NCBI GenBank assembly: GCA_038496445.1
Contig: JALMLS010000641.1
Location: forward strand, 1 to 64,000
Reading direction: 5' to 3'
Source: Trichosphaerium sp. ATCC 40318
Lineage: Eukaryota > Discosea > Flabellinia > Trichosidae
DNA length: 64,000 nucleotides
Position numbers and translations under genes: made by a program
The notes under the pieces: model-generated
What the model saw: the letters and a program-made list of their open reading frames with translations, nothing else
Told to the model about the DNA's origin: nothing
The model's database searches: none
Shown: positions 59,715 to 64,000 of the stretch, in pieces
Position numbering within the stretch: position 1 is the stretch's first letter
Layout of the letters: each line of letters starts with the position of its first letter

Positions 59715-62700
59715 ATGAGCCAACAGAACCAAACAACGCCTAAAAACAATCGTAACACTGCTTGTAATGCTTTTGAACCTCAATTATGGCGAAGAAATAA
59801 ATGCAAACATTGTTTTGTTTCAAAGACGCTTCATATAACTACGTACGTGTACTTACATACGTATACTCATTTATAAAGGTGTCAAAAAAAGGCCTCGTTC
59901 CTAATATTACTTTTTTGCTTTAGATCTGAAAACGAAACAACGTCCACAGGCAAAGACACATCTACAGAGCCCAATCTAGCACAATTAATTTTTAGTGATC
60001 ATCGCGAACCGCCGGATGGCGAATTAAAAGGCCCAAGGTCTACTACTAGTGCTAACGTGTTGTCTAAAATTAATCTATTCGAAGCTCTTGTACGTTGACA
60101 CGCAAAAAAGATGTCACAATGAAAAACTTTGTTTTTTTTTTGAGAGAATTCGCAAGAAAGTGCTCCGCTTTTACGCAAAGCGGTGTTGTGCTGAAACTCC
60201 TTGAAAAGCAAAAAAATTATCTCGCTTTATTTAATTATCCTCATGCTAATTATTATGCTATAGGTTCCAGAAGAGACTATGGACTCTCCAACAGAAAAAC
60301 GGTTGAAGTACGAGAATTTTATCACGTGTCTTTTTTTGGTTTTTTTTCTTCATTTTTGGGTGTTCTAGAACTATATTTTTTTCTTGCCTCGTTCCTCACT
60401 TTTATATCAGACAACATCAGAGAAATGTCGTTAGTGAAGGTGCATCAGGGTTTGCTGCATTAAAACGACCAAACAAGAAAACACATAGGCATTACGTAAG
60501 CGTTACACCCTTTGTATTTGGGTTTTTTGGACTAATTAGTATTTTTGGAGTACTGCTTATTTTTGGCGTTCTAATGACTCATTGGTAGGTTTCTGAGGTT
60601 ACTGGATTTAATGATAGTTTGGAAGAAGGCTTACGCGCATCTCTAAGGCTAAGCCTTCATCAAATCAAAGAATTACGCGAAGAAGGTGGGAGAAATAGAA
60701 CTACAAGTTTGGCAAGTGATCCAGATGCAGGAGTGAATCCAAATGCTGAAGTTGATGAAGAAGCTGAAGTAAATGATAGTGAAGCTCAGAAGCAAGGTAC
60801 ATTAAACAATGCCATGGAAACATTTCAGCTGTTTGCTTTCGCATCATAATTCGTTCCTTACCTGATGTACAGCTGAAGTGAAAGGTGTTTCAAGCGATGA
60901 AGTCATTTCTGAGATGGATGGTATGATAGCTATGCTTGAAGCAGGTATGTTACTAGAAAGTTACAACACAATTAGAACTAACGTACTTTTAGGTAAATTT
61001 GATGAAGTAGCACAAGGCTTGGACGACTCCACTAGACCTGGTAAGCGCATTATTTATTATTCATCTTAGCACAGATTCTCATACATTTATAGAAGGTGCA
61101 GCAGACAGTAAAAGTCAAAACACAGATGCTGTTACAACAGAAAAAACAGAAGAACCTAAAGACATACTCGAAGAACTAAGCGTAAAGAAATCACTCCCAA
61201 AAGTACCTGAAAAATCACAAAAAACAAACGGGCAACCAGATTTTGTAGTACTAGAGGTACACGTGATACACTAGAGTCAGGGGAAAAGCTTACAATATTT
61301 TTACAGGAAGTACCTGGAGATGCTCCTTCACAAAAATCTCCTCGTGCAAAGAAACCACTTCCTATTCCTAAACGAAACGTTCATGCACTAAGAGTATGTT
61401 TAGTATTTTACAGGCATACCGTTGTCTTATTACTTGAGCCTAGGAGTCAGCCACACGTTCTTCAACATACTCTGGAAGTGCAGCACAAGGTAAACTTTTT
61501 TTGTTCTTTTTTTCCTTTTAACACCTTTGTTGTGTAGTCGTTTCCAAGCCTTCAAAAGCAACAAAGGCGCTTAAACACATGTGGCGCAGATCTAAACTAC
61601 CTCCGAAAGAGGTTGGAAGTAAGCCAATGCTAGCTCCTGGGTACTATAATCGCAACTTGCTATTTGTTGTAATTTTTTTTTACAGACGATCAAACTCGGG
61701 TAGTAAAGGTAACCGGTTTACTATCAACTTTCAAGGAACGCCTCCTTTACAAGCACACAAGGGATTACGTAGGACATAATCACACCAACCATATTTAACA
61801 AGAAAAACAGGGCATGATGACGGGACAGTGTCACAACTTCGGATTCGTGATGTTACAGAAAAGAAGCCTGCTTCGCCTCGTCGCAGTATTTATGTATCAG
61901 CAGATGTACTGATTACTCTTAAATGTTGTTTATGATACTAACTTGATGGATGTTTAGGGTAGTGCAGACAAACCTCAAGAACCAGGTAGTCATTGTACAG
62001 ATCTTTTCTTAAGTTTGCTAATGATTTGTTAAGCGAGCTCAGCACCTAATGTTGACGTTTTTGAGGAAATCAATGATATAGAGGAACAAATGGAGAAAGA
62101 ATTCAAAGCTATTGAACTTGAGAGATTCAAGGTTTATGTTGATAGCAGAGAAGAACCAGCAACACTCGAAGATGCTCTAGAAGAGATTAAAATAGTAAGA
62201 CAATACAAGTCTTTTTTTTTTCTTTTAATTGAATGTTTTTATTTCTTACCACCTTATAAAGCTACGAGCTGGTGCAAAAGATCTGCAACGTGCATTGCAT
62301 AAACAAACAGAAGTCAATACCACATATAACAAAGATTTCGAAGCTGACATGACAAAGTACTTAACTGATAACTGAAATTAACTTCACGGGGTTTTTTACT
62401 TATTTAAATTTGTTATACCACTGTTCTAATGTTTTAATGTAGGTTACGTAGTCAGATGAGTAAATACAGACGTGAAGCAATGGAACTTAAGGTACTGAAA
62501 AAAGGCTGATGAAGCGATATTTGCCTGCTGTTAAGTGTAGACTGTTTTCTCACAATTTTTTCAAAAACAGGCGTACAAGAAGATTGTGCATGGTAAATTA
62601 GCCAGTATGGGTGCTCAAGGTCTTGATATTATTGCCGAAAAGAGTGGTTGGCTTGAAAAGAAGAATGTAAGCAAGAAGCTACAACAATGGAAACGTAGAT

Positions 62701-64000
62701 TCTGCTGCTTGACGCCTGAAACATTATACTACTTCAAGAGCCAAACAGTGAGTGCTGCCTAATTTCTTGATCTTCAAAAAAATGACGTAACACGTGATAA
62801 TAGGAACTTGAACCTCAAGGAAAGATTGACCTACGTACAGCTACATTCAGTAAAACAGATGATTCAGCAAACATCAACAGCATGTACAGTTTTGAGGTAA
62901 GACTTTCAAGTCAAAGATGTTTTTTGTTTAACACTTGATAAAGGTCAATGTCAAGGGACCTCCTGATTACCAAATGTACTTTTTTGCAGATACAGCTGAA
63001 GATAGGAATGAGTGGTTATCTACAGCGAGATACCTAAAGGAACAGATTCAGGTACAAAACACGCATTAAGTAAGTTAATCACTCACTTAACTGTTAGAAT
63101 CCTTTGGCTCGTTGTGGTGTCAGTGATCGTGCAACATTGCTAAGAGTACGTAACTGGTTTGTATGTAAGTAAAAGATACTAAAGACAATCAAAATAGATT
63201 ATAGTGACTCCTCCATATAAACTTATGACTGATTTTGTAACACATACATCACTTCAAGACGGAACAAGTGCGGGTAAATCTGTACTAAATATATTTGATG
63301 CTAGAGGAAAATTATTGGATCTAATGATGGTACTCATATCTCAGGAGATAAATAACACAAGTACGAAGGTTTCTTCTATATATTGAAGCGTTATTTTTGC
63401 TGAGAGTTTTTGGATTGGAGTAATGTATTTACTAGGAACGAATGGAACACTTTTCAGAGGAACAACACTTGTTAGTAAATTCCTTCGTGAGTACTTCAAT
63501 AGAGTTGCATCAAAGTATCTTCGTGGAACATTGTATAGAGTACTTACAGATCTCATTCTTGAAGATAAAAGCATGGAGGCACGAGACTAACTATTTTTGG
63601 GTTTTGTAGTATTTAATAATTCTTGATTCTTGGCATCTTTTCTAAAACACCTTCAAGGTCCGCCCTAATATGATTAAACCTGGTGAAGATTTATCTGCAA
63701 ATGCTTATAATATACAAGAAGCTACACAACGTATACTTAACGCTATTCTATCATCTGTAGACCGCGTGCCTCCGTAAGTCTTTTTTGTTTTGTTACATCA
63801 ATCTTTTCGGTTACTAATATCCAACGCAAAGGGAAATGAAGCATATTTGTTGCCACTTACGTAAATGTGTATTAAAGAAGTTTCCAAAAATGCAACACAC
63901 AAGTATAGGTGGCTTAATATTTTTACGGTACGTACAAGACGACAGGAAGCCAAACTGACTTTTTTCCAAAAAATTATTTGCTCACCTTTTCCTAGTTTTT
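59715..64000 (+). CDS. PH-RasGAP protein with N-terminal CxxCF zinc motif (3' end outside window)
   Basis: MSQQNQTTPKNNRNTACNAF precedes FEPQLWRRNKCKHCF, a W/F-x-K-C-x2-C-F motif like that at the start of myosin-phosphatase Rho-interacting proteins. A long Ser/Lys/Glu-rich region follows (LRLSLHQIKELREEGG, KKPLPIPKRNVHALR). A PH domain is clear: KSGWLEKKNVSKKLQQWKRR then FCCLTPETLYYFK ... DRNEWLSTARYLKEQI. Then the RasGAP domain: GTLFRGTTLVSKFLREYF, which carries the Arg finger, SKYLRGTLYRVLTDLI, AYNIQEATQRIL, and LRKCVLKKFPKM ... GGLIFLR. RasGAPs switch off Ras by speeding GTP hydrolysis. The gene continues past 64000. Confidence 0.8.

Noticed and set aside
1-64000. CRISPR arrays, insertion sequences or integrated viral structural genes
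   Set aside because: No regularly spaced repeats, transposase or capsid-like ORFs were seen; the MORN and LRR genes are the only virus-reminiscent ones.

Overview
This is nuclear DNA from an intron-rich, AT-rich unicellular eukaryote that uses the standard code. Genes are split by many short introns, mostly about 40-65 nt and some only 23-33 nt. The 5' splice sites are very often GTACGT or GTACGC, and polypyrimidine tracts often precede AG. Gene content includes an amoeba-type profilin, soluble adenylyl cyclase, IBTK, ZnT6, FANCJ, a UBE3C-type HECT ligase, a RasGAP and a TyrRS with an EMAPII tail. This fits an amoeboid or flagellate protist, for example amoebozoan, heterolobosean or near the opisthokont base. 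The lineage cannot be fixed from this window. All gene calls are manual splice reconstructions from frame continuity and remembered family motifs.

Layout. 1-4.2 kb: the 3' end of a glycosyltransferase; a citrate/oxoglutarate mitochondrial carrier (-) divergent from a ZnT6-like subunit (+); an intronless profilin. 4.8-12.7 kb: a very large ADCY10-type adenylyl cyclase with an extra N-terminal beta-grasp-like domain. 13.3-18 kb: a frameshifted YwqK/MORN-repeat gene; a chromatin/repair protein with BRCT, PARP regulatory helical and ASH2-type winged-helix domains but no ADP-ribosyltransferase; a second, intact MORN-repeat gene. 18.4-21.7 kb: a 7TM protein convergent with a NIT-domain (nitrate/nitrite-sensor-like) membrane receptor. 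22.4-27.1 kb: a PARP-type zinc-finger protein divergent from a FANCJ helicase. 27.4-33.9 kb: an intronless unknown, a GT31 glycosyltransferase, an F-box/LRR protein and a third, frameshifted MORN-repeat gene. 34.4-43.8 kb: IBTK homologue, TyrRS, Spt4 and prefoldin subunit 6. 44-54.5 kb: a C2 plus permuted-papain-like protein, a multi-pass membrane protein, a Lys-rich unknown and a coiled-coil protein. 54.8-64 kb: a UBE3C/HUL5-like ligase and a PH-RasGAP that runs off the end.

Themes. Three genes between 14.6 and 27.1 kb point to DNA-break or chromatin biology: the PARP-regulatory-domain protein, the PARP-finger protein and FANCJ. The last two share a 134-bp divergent promoter. Signalling genes (cyclase with a possible Ras-binding-like domain, RasGAP, NIT receptor, 7TM protein) are also dense. 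The F-box-like plus repeat genes form a small expanding and decaying family. No rRNA, tRNA, CRISPR array or complete transposon was recognised.
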